This document shows, piece by piece, positions 23,614 through 34,146 of a stretch of DNA of 64,000 nucleotides (positions are counted from its first letter, which is position 1; every line of letters begins with the position of its first letter). A program made the translations under genes and the position numbers. The notes under the pieces were generated by a model. It was given only the letters and a program-made list of their open reading frames with translations. It made no database searches and had not been told where the DNA came from. This stretch comes from Helianthus annuus (Eukaryota; Streptophyta; Magnoliopsida; Asterales; Asteraceae): contig NC_035435.2 of the NCBI RefSeq assembly GCF_002127325.2, positions 119,205,464 through 119,269,463 of the forward strand, read 5' to 3'.

Positions 23614-24380
23614 CCGGTAGCTCTTCCGTTTAATCCAAAAGATGGCTTGAATTTTTGAATGTGAGAAGGGTTTGCAGAGAGAGAAAGATGGCTTGAATTT
23701 CTGAATGTGAAACCAAAATTATGTATCTTATATACGTATATGATTTGAATTTTAAACATGGAGCCATAATTTTGAATTTTGAATTGATTAGAGAGACTAA
23801 TTGATTGAAGATGATATGTTATATATCTGGAGCCATAATTTTGAATTTTGAATTGATTAGAGAGACTAATTGATTGAAGATGATATGTTATATATCTGGA
23901 GCCATAATTTTGAATTTTGAATTTGGAGCCATAATATTGAATCGTCAGAGGTTTTGAAGTTTGAAATTTGAATCATCAGTGGTTTGATTACAGTGGTTTG
24001 ATTACATTCGTTTGAATGGGCAGACCTTTGAATGGACAATGGTTTTGATTACAGTGGCTTGAATGGACAATGGTTTTTTATTACAGAGGTTTTGAATGGG
24101 GAGTGGTTTGAATGGGTAGACTTTTGGAATCTAAATGTGGGCCACCTTTGAATTTTAAGGCTTTTAATATTAGGCTTTAGGATGTAATAATGACATAAGA
24201 AAAGCGTTGTTGGACATGCTCTCAAGTTGACACATCAGCTTTTCTTATGTCACTTGGATTTCTACTTTTATAGAAAGTATAGATTAGATTATGAAAATTT
24301 AAACTAATTTATAATATAATGGTTTGTATAGGTTAGTAATTAAGATTAGGTAAAAGATGGGAAACACCATAGTGGTAAAC
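23554..24380. other. AT-rich repeats with a Helitron-like 5' end at 24283 (minus strand)
   Basis: A 69-bp unit containing AGCCATAATTTTGAATTTTG is tandem at 23762, 23831 and (partial) 23900. Farther right, AATGACATAAGAAAAGC and GCTTTTCTTATGTCA form an inverted repeat at 24187-24257. On the minus strand the sequence from 24283 begins TCTATACTTTCTATAAAAG after an A, the look of a Helitron 5' end. The matching 3' end is not identified. No coding frame is supported. Confidence 0.5.
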
Positions 24381-24383
24381 TAA

Positions 24384-24510
24384 GACTGTAGGGTATGGGG
24401 AGGGGAGGATGGGCCGCCACGTTACCCGCCATGTCACCGGGAGTAAGGATGAGCCTAAAGGGGATGGACCAAGGGGGTGAAGGATGGAGCTATATGTATG
24501 TATGTATGTA

Positions 24511-24569
<59 letters not shown>

Positions 24570-25037
24570 ATGTATGTATGTATGTATGTATGTATGTATG
24601 TATGTATGTATGTATGTATGTATGTATGTATGTATGTATGTATGTATGTATGTATGTATGTATGTATGTATGTATGTATGTATGTATGTATGTATGTATG
24701 TATGTATGTATGTATGTATGTATGTATGTATGTATGTATGTATGTATGTATGTATGTATGTATGTATGTATGTATGTATGTATGTATGTATGTATGTATG
24801 TATGTATGTATGTATGTATGTATGTATGTATGTATGTATGTATGTATGTATGTATGTATGTATGTATGTATGTATGTATGTATGTATGTATGTATGTATG
24901 TATGTATGTATAGGTATGTGTGTGAAAAGATGGCACGTCGAGCATGTCGTTGGGGAGCCGGGGTTGACGGGCCGTTCCTAAGGGGGGGGTGTGGGGGTGC
25001 GGCGTCGGGCCTAAGCCGGCCCCCATATCCTCCGGTC
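24384..25037. mobile_element. PIF/Harbinger-like MITE (first of a back-to-back pair)
   Basis: Terminal inverted repeats GACTGTAGGGTATGGGGA (left) and, read inward from the right, GACCGGAGGATATGGGGG match at about 14 of 18 positions. TAA target duplications lie at 24381-24383 and 25038-25040, the size and sequence typical of Harbinger. No transposase is inside. Most of the length is the TATG microsatellite, which has expanded within the element. Confidence 0.7.
24492..24912. repeat. microsatellite (ATGT)n with an inner (TG)n block
   Basis: Some 420 bases of pure TATG repeats are interrupted near 24517-24551 by a pure TG run. The long Tyr-Val-Cys-Met frames on both strands are artefacts of the repeat. 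Confidence 0.97.
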
Positions 25038-25040
25038 TAA

Positions 25041-25727
25041 GACTACATGGTATGGGGATGATCCTCCAAGGGAGGATGATCCTCCACGTCATCGTCACAT
25101 CACCATCCTTGGGAGGATGGTCCATCCCACAATTTTAGTGGTAATAGGAGGATGATCCTAGATGATCCTACCCCACCACTTTTTTTTTTTAATTTTTTTT
25201 AATCTTTCACTATTTTTAACATTTAACAAATAAATTAAGAAAATATTTTCATTAATATTGAAACACAATACATAAACTTAAAAAAACATAAACTTAACAT
25301 TTATGAAATAAACACTAAACTTGTTACAAAATCAAAAACTACAAAACCTTTGTACCCATAAATGTTTGGTGGTGAAATAGAAGGACCATTCTGTAAATAC
25401 CTCTAAATTAAATAAAGGAAGCTTCAAGGAACCTGCAATCGATCATTCTGTACAACTTTTTTTCTTCATATGTCCCTTTCCTTTCCTTTCCTGGTTCTCA
25501 CTTCAAATCTCCATATTCTCAACAACAAAATTCCGACCGTCAACATCAAATCTCCATTTCTTTCCAAATGGTCCAAATCACAAACGGTCAAATTTGGTTT
25601 TTGTCTTTTAGCGACCGTCGATAACGTCTGGAAGAGGACGACGAGGACGCTGACGGAGGGGGCGGGATGGTGTACGAATCGGCGCCGATCCAGGACGCAA
25701 GGGGGACGGCCCCCATACCGTCTAGCC
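25041..25727. mobile_element. PIF/Harbinger-like MITE (second of the pair)
   Basis: The left end GACTACATGGTATGGGGA and the inward-read right end GGCTAGACGGTATGGGGG match at about 14 of 18 positions and resemble the ends of the neighbour at 24384-25037. TAA lies at 25038-25040, shared with the neighbour, and at 25728-25730. The interior has GATCCTCC-type inverted motifs near 25055-25170 and no transposase. Confidence 0.62.
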
Positions 25728-25730
25728 TAA

Positions 25731-27536
25731 AACTAATATGGTACAGGTGCAGGCAGTGAACCGGTACATTCAGTACGGTATTCGATATCGACTTCTCATC
25801 AATTTCAATGTTGGTTTACTCCGTACCACTTTCGGGACGGTACCTGTCGCATCCCTAATATATGCGAAAGAAAAAATAAATAATAAATTAGAAAAATCAG
25901 CTTTATTATTCTAATTGGATAGTCAATAGTCCTTGTTCTGCTCCTGCGCAACTAAGAGAACAAAACCATCTCACAAAAGAAATCCCGGAGATCACGCTGG
26001 TGAACCTCAAATAGTCGTTTTCATCGTTCAGCTATAAAACCGAAGCTTAGTCCTCCTAAACACCTCCTTCACTCCATCAGATTTTCTGGTTTGAGTCTTA
26101 CATGGTAACCGAGGGATCCTATTAACCTTATTTGATGTTAACGATTGTATCTATGCTTATTTGAGTCTTAAGGGTTGTAAGTCTTACATGGTAACCGAGT
26201 TATCCTTCACTCCTTTGTTTCTCTTATTTTTGAAAATTTGAAATTCTTACATACACAATTTCAACAAACTATCATTATTGCATACAATTTCATCTAATAC
26301 TCTGTTTACATACAATTTCACAACCCTTTTTTTCACTTATCATCGACAAATGATAACAGATCTTGAGATAGAATTGTTGGGTTATATTTTATTTATACGG
26401 GTTTCTATTACTTTATTTTTAGGATGTAAAAAATAAAAAAATTAACAATAAGGGAAAATGGAAAAGAAGAAAATTTACTTTTAAGTATTTCGAGCTTTTA
26501 CTCACAATTAAATTAACAATAGCAGTTTAATTATAAATAAGATATATGGTTAGTCAAATTATTTTGAGTTCTCGTAATCAATTAATCAAATAATTTATAT
26601 ATGGTGTTCGGATCAAATATAAATAAAAATTAACATGCGAAATATAAGTTAAAGAAAATCCACTAGGTAGCATTTTCCTATTTATTGTAAATCATGTTTT
26701 GTCATTTCTGTCCAAATATTTTCTTTTGAATCTTGAGTCTTTGATATATGTTTACTCCTGGATCCAAATATTTTCTTTTGACTCTTGAGTCTTTGATATA
26801 TGTTTACTCCTGGATGTTTATTTTGCTTGCATATATATATTTTTTTATAATTGTTCATACTTTACAACCATTAACACACATTCGGAAGATTCTTTAAATT
26901 TCGAGCCAATACTAAGTCTAAACAGCCAATATGCCTTTTTTATTTGAGACATAACATAGAAACCTTCATGACATTTGATTTTCCTCATATTTCGTTCTTC
27001 CTTACTTCCACTTGTATCTATCATCAGGAATATTACATTGGTAGCATGCACGACGTTTTTCTAAGCTTTAATTAAATTCGGAAATACAAGTGGTAATCAA
27101 CAATCAAGGTATGCACAATGTTTATGTTTATAACTTGTGTGTTATTGAACTTATTAATCTCAAAATGATGTAATAAATTAATTCAATAGTGTACAATTGA
27201 CAAGCTGTCTACTTAATAAAATTAAATAAGTCAACTATAGTGTTTATAATTTCTAAATCATCATTACTAGTTGTTTAATATATGATTTCTTTTAACTTGT
27301 GTAATACAAGGGTTTCTAACTTAGTGTCTTTGATTTCTACGTACACCACTACTAATAGGTGTTCATTTTCTCTATATGTTTTACTTTACCTGTTGTGATT
27401 TATGCTTTCCAATGCAATTGCCTACTTGGTTTAATGATACTATTGAAAAATATTTGGCAACGTGCTTTGATTTTTTCCGTTTGTCATCCTACTTTTAAAT
27501 ACTAACAAATTTCTCTTTTATTCGAGAATGTAGTTA
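25731..27536. other. no gene seen; one 52-bp tandem duplication
   Basis: Mostly AT-rich sequence. A 52-bp unit starting TCCAAATATTTTCTTTTGA is duplicated in tandem at 26711-26814 with one or two differences. Short frames on either strand lack splice or family support. Confidence 0.5.
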
Positions 27537-27585
27537 GCCAATCCATACCACATCAAAAGAGAATACGTGTTACAGCTAAAAGACG
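27537..27585 (+). pseudogene. decayed duplicate of exon 28313-28395
   Basis: The segment reads ANPYHIKREYVLQLKD and is followed by a donor, GTATGT. The intact exon at 28313-28395 ends ANALPNHIRREFLVQLKD with donor GTAAGT. Both the upstream pyrimidine tracts and the first ~30 intron bases are also alike, so a whole segment was duplicated, not only the exon. In this copy an in-frame TAG precedes the alignable part. Confidence 0.6.
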
Positions 27586-27636
27586 TATGTAAACATAAAT
27601 TTAACTATTTAAGACAATATATATTTGGTCTAGATT

Positions 27637-27766
27637 TCGAGCCCGGGGTCTCACTGGAAGCAGCCTCTCTATTCCTACGAGATAAAGGTAAGACTGTCTA
27701 CATCTACCCTTCTCAGACCCTACATTAGCTTTGCTATTGGTAAGATTTACTGAGTATGATGATGAT
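27637..27766 (+). mobile_element. 5'-truncated tRNA-derived SINE
   Basis: The body begins at the B-box-like TCGAGCCC and continues GGGGTCTCACTGGAAGCAGC. Motifs such as GACTGTCTACATC and CTCAGACCCTACATTAGC follow, and it ends in a short TGATGATGATG tail. I recognise this layout as a plant SINE related to the Au/TS type. The 9-bp target duplication GTCTAGATT lies at 27628-27636 and 27767-27775. The A box is missing, so truncation happened at or before insertion. Confidence 0.78.
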
Positions 27767-28312
27767 GTCTAGATTCTACTGAACTTTTGTGTTGTTTTCT
27801 TGTTTTTTATAGATCTAGTGGGTGATAAGCTTTAATTGATCCACGTGAATCCAGTGGCCATGGTTTGTTTGAAACCATGAACCCCCTAATTCGGTCATCG
27901 CTTTGCTTTCGCGATCTATTTTTAAATCTTATTTTTGGTCGGTTTGTTAATAAGTTTTCAAACTATACATTCGCTTTCAGTTTGATTTAATAAAATAAAG
28001 TGAGTCTAAAATTACCATTGTTGCTGAAATTATTTTGATAAAGAAAGTCCACTCATTTGAGCATTAGTTATGTTTCATGATGATTAAAAAAACCTTTACT
28101 AATGGTTTGATCTAAAAACCCGTCAAGACCTGACCGTTAACAGGGTATGTATCTTGTGTCGTAATTGTGTGTGCTAAATATCTTTGGAGCACTTGCGTTT
28201 GCTTTACTTGTTCTAATGCAAATTCTTAGTTCATCTGATGAATACACACACATTTTTCTTTTATCTTTTGCCATCTTACTTTCTAATTACAAACACATTT
28301 TTCTTGTATTAG

Positions 28313-30650
28313 GCGATCAACAATTTGGGGATGTTGTTGGTGCCAATGCCCTTCCAAACCATATCAGAAGAGAATTTCTGGTGCAACTCAAAGATGTAAG
28401 TAAATCTACATTTAACTGTTTAATACAACAATTATTTAATTTGAATTCCATTGATCATTATGTGGCTTCTATGCTTTGTTTATAGGTACGGAGCTTGCTC
28501 GTGGGTGAATGGCTACCGATTTTGAGCATGGGTTCAGGGGCCACCATTGTTATTGTCTCTACGCCTAATACTAGGCCTCACAAGCAAGCGTGCCTTGAGC
28601 TTTGGGGTACACCTGAGGCAGTTGATAACGCAAACTGTGCAATTTCGAATAAAATAAGTTGGGTGAGTTTCTAATTTCAAGTGCTAGTGTTGTTAAACGG
28701 TCGTGTTCACTGGTTGATATTCATGAGTCAACTTGAACACGACCAATTTTGGGATGACAATGAAACCCGAACCCGGTGGGAATATCCAAAACAACCGGAA
28801 CAAATATAGGGTCGGTTAATTGGGTATGGGATTATCTTTAATTTTGAACCAAACTTTTTGTTTTTCTCATATTCATAATTTAAATATACATTTTTACAAC
28901 AAAAATACATATGTATAAAAACACTTACATGTTAATTATAAAAACTTATGTTAGTAAATATTTTATAACTAGGATTACGACCCGCCGCAATGCGGCGGGG
29001 ATGCTTTATTTATAACTAAGTCGATCTACGACCCACACGTTGTGTTAAACCTGTCAAACGGGTAAAAATAGACGATGTAAAAACGTTTACCCACACACGC
29101 ACGTTGCGTCGTGTTAACTCGCAAAATTTAGAACGAAACGTAAAAACGTTAAACCAAAGACGCACGCTGTGATGTGTTAAGTCACAAAATTTAGAACCAA
29201 GCATAGAGCGCAAAATTTGCGGAAAATGAAAACTATAAAGGACCAAAGTTGAAAGTAAAAAAAGTTATGAGGATAGATTGTAAAAGATAAAAAGTTTTGG
29301 GTTAAAAGTAAAAAAACAAATAGTTTTGGGTTAAAAGTAATTTATGAAATACTTTTGGGTGAAAAGTAAAAAAAATCAAATTTTTTTTGGAAAACCCCCA
29401 AAGCCAACGTTACGACAACCATATGCATAACAATTTTTTCTTTGAAAAATCCCCAAAGCACACCCCGCGTTGCGGCGGGGCGTAAAACGGTGTCAAATAG
29501 TACTAATGTCACACAACCGTCATCGACAACCAACACTGACTCGACCTATAATATGCATATTGCGACGAACCTGTCAAACATGGAAAAATAGAAGTAAAAA
29601 CGTTGAACCACACATGTACGTTGCGTCGTATTAACTCGAAAATTTTAGAACTATACGTAAAACGAAAATTAGCGAAAGATGAAAAGTATAAGTGATAAAG
29701 TTTGTTAAGTTAAATTGCAAATAATGAAAAGTTTTGGGTTAAAGTTAAAAAAAAATAAATTATGTAGTGTTAAAATTGGAAAATGTACAAACCTTTGGGT
29801 TAAAACAAAAAAAATCAAGTTTTTTTTTGAAAAACACCCAAAGCACAACTTACAAGTCCTAATGCACAAAAACTTTGCTAATTTATATAGGTTTTAATGT
29901 AAATTTTGGCATAAGATACCCAATCAATTTTACTATTGGCATTAAACTCATTTTAAAATAAAAAAAAGAGCAAATTACTATTTTGGCCCCCGTGTTTGAC
30001 CCATTTAACCCTTTCAACCTAAAAAAAATCTTTTGACATTTCAACCTCTGACATTTAAATTTGTAACAATTTTAGCCCCTACCTCTACTTTGTTAACTTT
30101 TTCTAGTTAAGTCTTGGTGTATTTGAGTCATTTACACATATGGACAATTTAAATAATATTTTATCATTTAGTAGTTTACGGTCATGTTAATTTTTATTGT
30201 TCTTTTTTTATTTTGTAATTTTGTTATTTAATAAAACAAGTAATAAATATACATATATATACATACATATATATATATAGTAAAGATAGTGTAAAAAGGG
30301 CCTAAAGTGTGAGAAGTGTATTATAACACTATATATAATACTATATAACACCATATAAACACCGTATAACAATATGTAACACCATATAATACCATATAAC
30401 ACTACGTAACACTATATAACATTATATAACAAATATAACACTATACGTCTATCATAGACATGCTATCAGACAAACTATAGTGTTATATTTGTTATATAAT
30501 GATATATAGTGTTACATAGTGTTATATGGTATTATATGGTGTTACATATTGTTATACGGTGTTTATATGGTGTTATATAGTATTATATATAGTGTTATAA
30601 TACACTTCTCACACTTCTCACACTTTGAACACTTTTTACAGGATCCTCTA

Positions 30651-30731
<81 letters not shown>

Positions 30732-31142
30732 GGACCGCTAAAATGAGAACCACCTCGAGTTGTAAGAACCGTGAGAATGACACCGTGCGGGGCGAGGTGG
30801 ACCAAAATTTTTTTTCAAAAACGTAGTTGCGTGTATTATAAACACATTTGTAAAAAAAAAATTCAGAAAAAAAAAATGTCGTGTGTGTAGTTTTGAGCAC
30901 CACAAGTTTGTGTTTACGGGTACCGTAAATCTAACCGGAAAATTTACGGGTACCGTAAACACAAACTTGTGGTGCTCAAAATTACACACACAACATTTTT
31001 TTTTGATTTTTTTACAAATGTGTTTATAATACATGTATCTACGTTTATGAAAAAAAAATTGGTCCACCTCGGTCCGGATCAAAAAGTTCTCGCGGTTCTC
31101 ACAACTCGAGGTGGTTCTTATTTTAGCGCAATTCTATATATG

Positions 31143-31183
<41 letters not shown>

Positions 31184-32547
31184 CTTGTTTTATTAAATAA
31201 TAAAACTAAAAAAAAAAATTTAACATGACCCTAAATTATTAAATGATGTTGATAATATATTTCTTAAATCGTCCAATTGTGTAAATGACTAACAAAGTTA
31301 GTGTCAGAGGTTAAAACTGTTATAGATTTAAATGTCGGGGTTGAATGATAAAAGATTCCTTTTTGGATTAAAAGTGTTAAAGGGGTCAAACCAGAGGGGC
31401 CAAAATAGTAATTTACTCAAATAAAATTTAAAAAAAGTGAGTTAAACGGATCAACCCTTGAAACGAAACTGACCTGAACACGACTTGTTTGGCTAAACAG
31501 GTTCACGGGCTTGACCCGAAACTGACCCGAACCTGTATATAATAAACTCAAATCTGTGAATTTCTTGTTAAATTCTTGTCGTATATTCGTGTCGTGTCAT
31601 AAATTCTCATCCTATTGATGTATTCAATGATTCGAAAACAAGTGTTAATACTGTTAGAAGTTTCAATTTGTACATTGTAGGGATATCCGGAATCAGTCCA
31701 GCACCCATATCCATCATTGTTGCTTTTAGATGTTGCAATTCTTAAAAGATTTGTTCCCTTACGCCAGGTGATAAAAAAACTTGTTTTGACAAAAAAAAAA
31801 AAACCCAATAAGTTGTTATATTATTCTCACAAAATTGTTGTTTTTGTCTATGTTTAATAGGTTGGGGCTCTGTTTGGCATACTTGACATGCGGGTTATGC
31901 ATTTGGTATGTTGTATTGGTGCATGAATTAAGGTTTGCGGTTCAACTTTTTAACCCGTTTATGTTTTATTTAAACCTTTTTAGTTTGAGTCGTTTAAACC
32001 TTTTGTTTGACCCGTTAACAATAAACATAGCCCACTTACATTGTGAAAGTGAATATGTGAAACATCCACCAATAAAATTTAAATATAATAAGTCACCGTC
32101 AGTTAATACCTAATAAATTTGTTGTTCCTCAGTCTATTATACACATAATCAATTATCAGTCTAATACCAACCATCTATTATTTATGAAGAGTACTCCTAC
32201 ACACAATTTTATTATTTAATTTTATTATTCAATTTTAATTATGCTTAGTGATGTTGTACTTGTGTCATGTTAATGGTTTCCTATTCCCATAAAAATCACA
32301 AAAGCAACTTTTACCCACGATAATTTTTTGGTACTAATGTTGTGTTGATAATATCCAGGTGACCCCATTTGACATCTATCACATTAAAGGGGGGAATATG
32401 TCCGATACTATACAGTTTATTGTGAACCACATCGTGTGCAAGAAGTACGGGATTTACTTGATGGTTACTTGGCACCGCATATTCCTTAAACAACAAACTG
32501 AGATTGTGGCAACATATGTAGTTTGTGGTGATTTATATACTATTTAA
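28313..32547 (+). CDS. unrecognised multi-exon gene or recent pseudogene (four exons supported)
   Basis: Four segments share phase and good splice sites: 28313-28395 (acceptor TGTATTAG, donor GTAAGT), 28486-28662 (TTTATAG, GTGAGT), 31681-31767 (CATTGTAG, GTGATA) and 32359-32547 (ATATCCAG, ending TAA). All three introns fall between codons, and no stop interrupts the ~178 codons. Exon 2 contains LPILSMGSGATIVIVSTPN and LELWGTPEAVDNA, which faintly resembles a KH fold, but I would not name it. The first exon here enters in phase 2, so at least one upstream exon is missing from my model. Intron 3 is 3 kb and stuffed with transposons. It may be a living gene or an expressed fragment. Confidence 0.5.
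28968..29900 (-). mobile_element. Helitron-like element(s) with CCCGCCGC hairpins
   Basis: On the minus strand the hairpin CCCGCCGCATTGCGGCGGG is followed by TCGTAATCCTAGT, ending CTAGT at 28968 before a T, as Helitrons do. A second GC-rich hairpin lies at 29460-29482. The 29030-29400 and 29546-29880 stretches are alike (CCTGTCAAACRKGKAAAAATAG, then AAAGTTTTGGGTT words), so two copies or an internal duplication are present. The 5' TC end is not located. It lies in intron 3 of the gene at 28313-32547. Confidence 0.55.
30279..30652. mobile_element. foldback MITE A, set in a TA repeat
   Basis: The left arm (about 30280-30445) and right arm (30476-30652) are near-perfect reverse complements made of AACACTATATAACACCATAT-type words. 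The loop is TACGTCTATCATAGAC... and is itself partly palindromic. Ends are GTAAAGATAGTGTAAAAAG on the left and GTAGAGGATCCTGTAAAAAG read inward from the right. Both sides are TA dinucleotide tracts, suggesting insertion into a TA microsatellite. Confidence 0.75.
30653..30729. repeat. (TA)n microsatellite, ~38 units
   Basis: A pure TA run between MITE A and MITE B. The Ile-Tyr reading frames across it are artefacts. Confidence 0.97.
30730..31134. mobile_element. foldback MITE B, set between TA repeats
   Basis: Nearly the whole 405 bases fold back. Left CGCTAAAATGAGAACCACCT and right, reversed, CGCTAAAATAAGAACCACCT form the ends. The arms meet around TTTACGGGTACCGTAAA, which is itself palindromic and occurs twice at the centre (30913-30959). 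TA tracts lie on both sides (30653-30729 and 31149-31182). No coding capacity. A transcript would be a long hairpin and a possible small-RNA source. Confidence 0.75.
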
Positions 32548-34146
32548 CAAATGAGCTGGCTTTACATTGCACTAACATTTAAACAAGTCAACCTATCATT
32601 TTGTTTAATTTTTGTCCATCTATTTATAACTATTTTACAAATTGTTTGACGCATTTACAATGTGATAACTTTTCAAAACATGTAAATCTAAGACTACAAG
32701 CCCTTTGGTCGTTGGCTACGTTTTATGGAAAAGATGAAACATACAAACCAAAAGTTATAAGATTCTATGAAACCTTAGAACCATATTTAAAATTCATGTC
32801 AACCCCTTGTAAAGATTTGAAGATTCATTTGAGTTTATCAAAAAGACTTTACCACTTTGCGAGTACAAATTATGTCAAAACTTATAAAGAACGTAGAGAT
32901 TAAAATGATTTCATAAACAAAAAGACTTTTACAATTTTACATAAAATTTGAATCACAAGGCTCAAAACCATAGTCTGATAACAGAGAGAATCACATGATA
33001 CTACATGAGAGTTAAACATTTTACAACCAAAACAATTTTATGACTGAACAAACAAACCAAGAATAACCATACGATTTCACAACTAGAAAATATCTCACTG
33101 GAGAAAACAAAGGAGCAATAATAATCTTGACTATACATTAGACCTGACAAAATAAGCCCATCCATTCCATTTTGGGTTGATATGGGTATTTTAAATTTTA
33201 AGATGGGTTAAGGTGGGCCAAACAAAATTAGTCACTAGGTTAGGATGGGTTACGAAGTAGTGGGTAAAAAAAGAGTAGGTCAGAATGATTATGAGATAAA
33301 ACCCAATCGGGTCCGGATGGGTATGAGGTAAAATCACTAAACTATTTACTACTCGTAGATACCTTTCAAAAAAAAAAATTACTACTCGTAGATATCTCTT
33401 CACAACTGTGACTTCACCAATCGCCGCCATGGTACTCTCCCGTCGTTTTTCGTTTAAATATAATGAAAAATTTAAAAATAATAAAAAACAAAAACATAAT
33501 AAAAAATCTAAAAAATAAAAAAAAATCAAAAAAATTGTAAAAACTTCAAAAAAATCAAAAAATTTCTACAAAAATAAATAAAAAATATAAAAAATCCATA
33601 AAAGTATAAGATAATCTTTTTTAAATATTTTTAATCTTAACTCGCTGAAACAATGATATGGATTTGGTACCTCAAGAATTGTGATTCCCGTCTATATTAT
33701 TGTACTTAGATTTTTTATTAGAAAATGTCAAACTGACCATATATCTATGGTATATTTAAAAACAAATTTATAAAACAAAATTCAATTTAGGTGTTATTTT
33801 AAACAAGCCACAGGCTGAGCCAATGAGTCAAGCCACGAGCCTAAATCACATTGCCTAAATTTAGACCATCATTGGTGGATTCTTTAATAGTTGATGCTTG
33901 ATTGAGTTACATTATTATCTTCAAAATTTTTTCACTGAAATCCCATTGCCTAAATTTTGACATGCTCATTTTTTTGTAAGCGAAACGTTTATGTGAAACT
34001 TGAAGAATTGATATTCTTTTTTTTTTTGGGCAAAATTCGCATCTGTTTTTTAAGTGGGTTGCACTTTCTTTGTATTACAAAGAAGTGGTTGATCATTTTA
34101 TAATCGTTTGTTTTTTTAAACTTCACCTTATTGTTCCATTTAATAG
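32548..34146. other. intergenic; one unexplained 100-codon frame at 32601-32903
   Basis: The plus-strand frame at 32601-32903 contains LRLQALWSLATFYGKDETYK. It lies right after the last exon of the gene at 28313-32547 but in no obvious splice relation to it, and I do not recognise it. The rest is AT-rich with no element ends I can support. Confidence 0.35.

Larger units (their letters stand above)
29968..31418. mobile_element. long-inverted-repeat element (MULE-like) hosting two foldback MITEs
   Basis: The left arm 29968-30246 and right arm 31181-31418 are diverged reverse complements. Left reads GAGCAAATTACTATTTTGGC and right, reversed, GAGTAAATTACTATTTTGGC. They agree on through ACATTTAAAT, TCATTTACAC and ATTTAATAAAACAAGT. 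Between the arms are (TA)n tracts and the MITEs at 30279-30652 and 30730-31134, with no coding capacity. Flanks share AAATAAAA near each end, but I cannot define a clean 9-bp duplication. Class assignment is therefore inference from arm length. Confidence 0.65.

Noticed and set aside
24395..25125. Long Tyr-Val-Cys-Met and Thr-Tyr-Ile-His frames on both strands
   Set aside because: They are produced by the TATG/TG microsatellite and would exist in any frame of a 4-base repeat without stops.
28486..28662. KH-domain assignment for the unknown gene
   Set aside because: The resemblance is limited to a short stretch and lacks the GxxG loop; not enough for a name.
30519..31196. Ile-Tyr-repeat reading frames
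   Set aside because: Driven by TA dinucleotide tracts and hairpin arms; no codon structure or family match.
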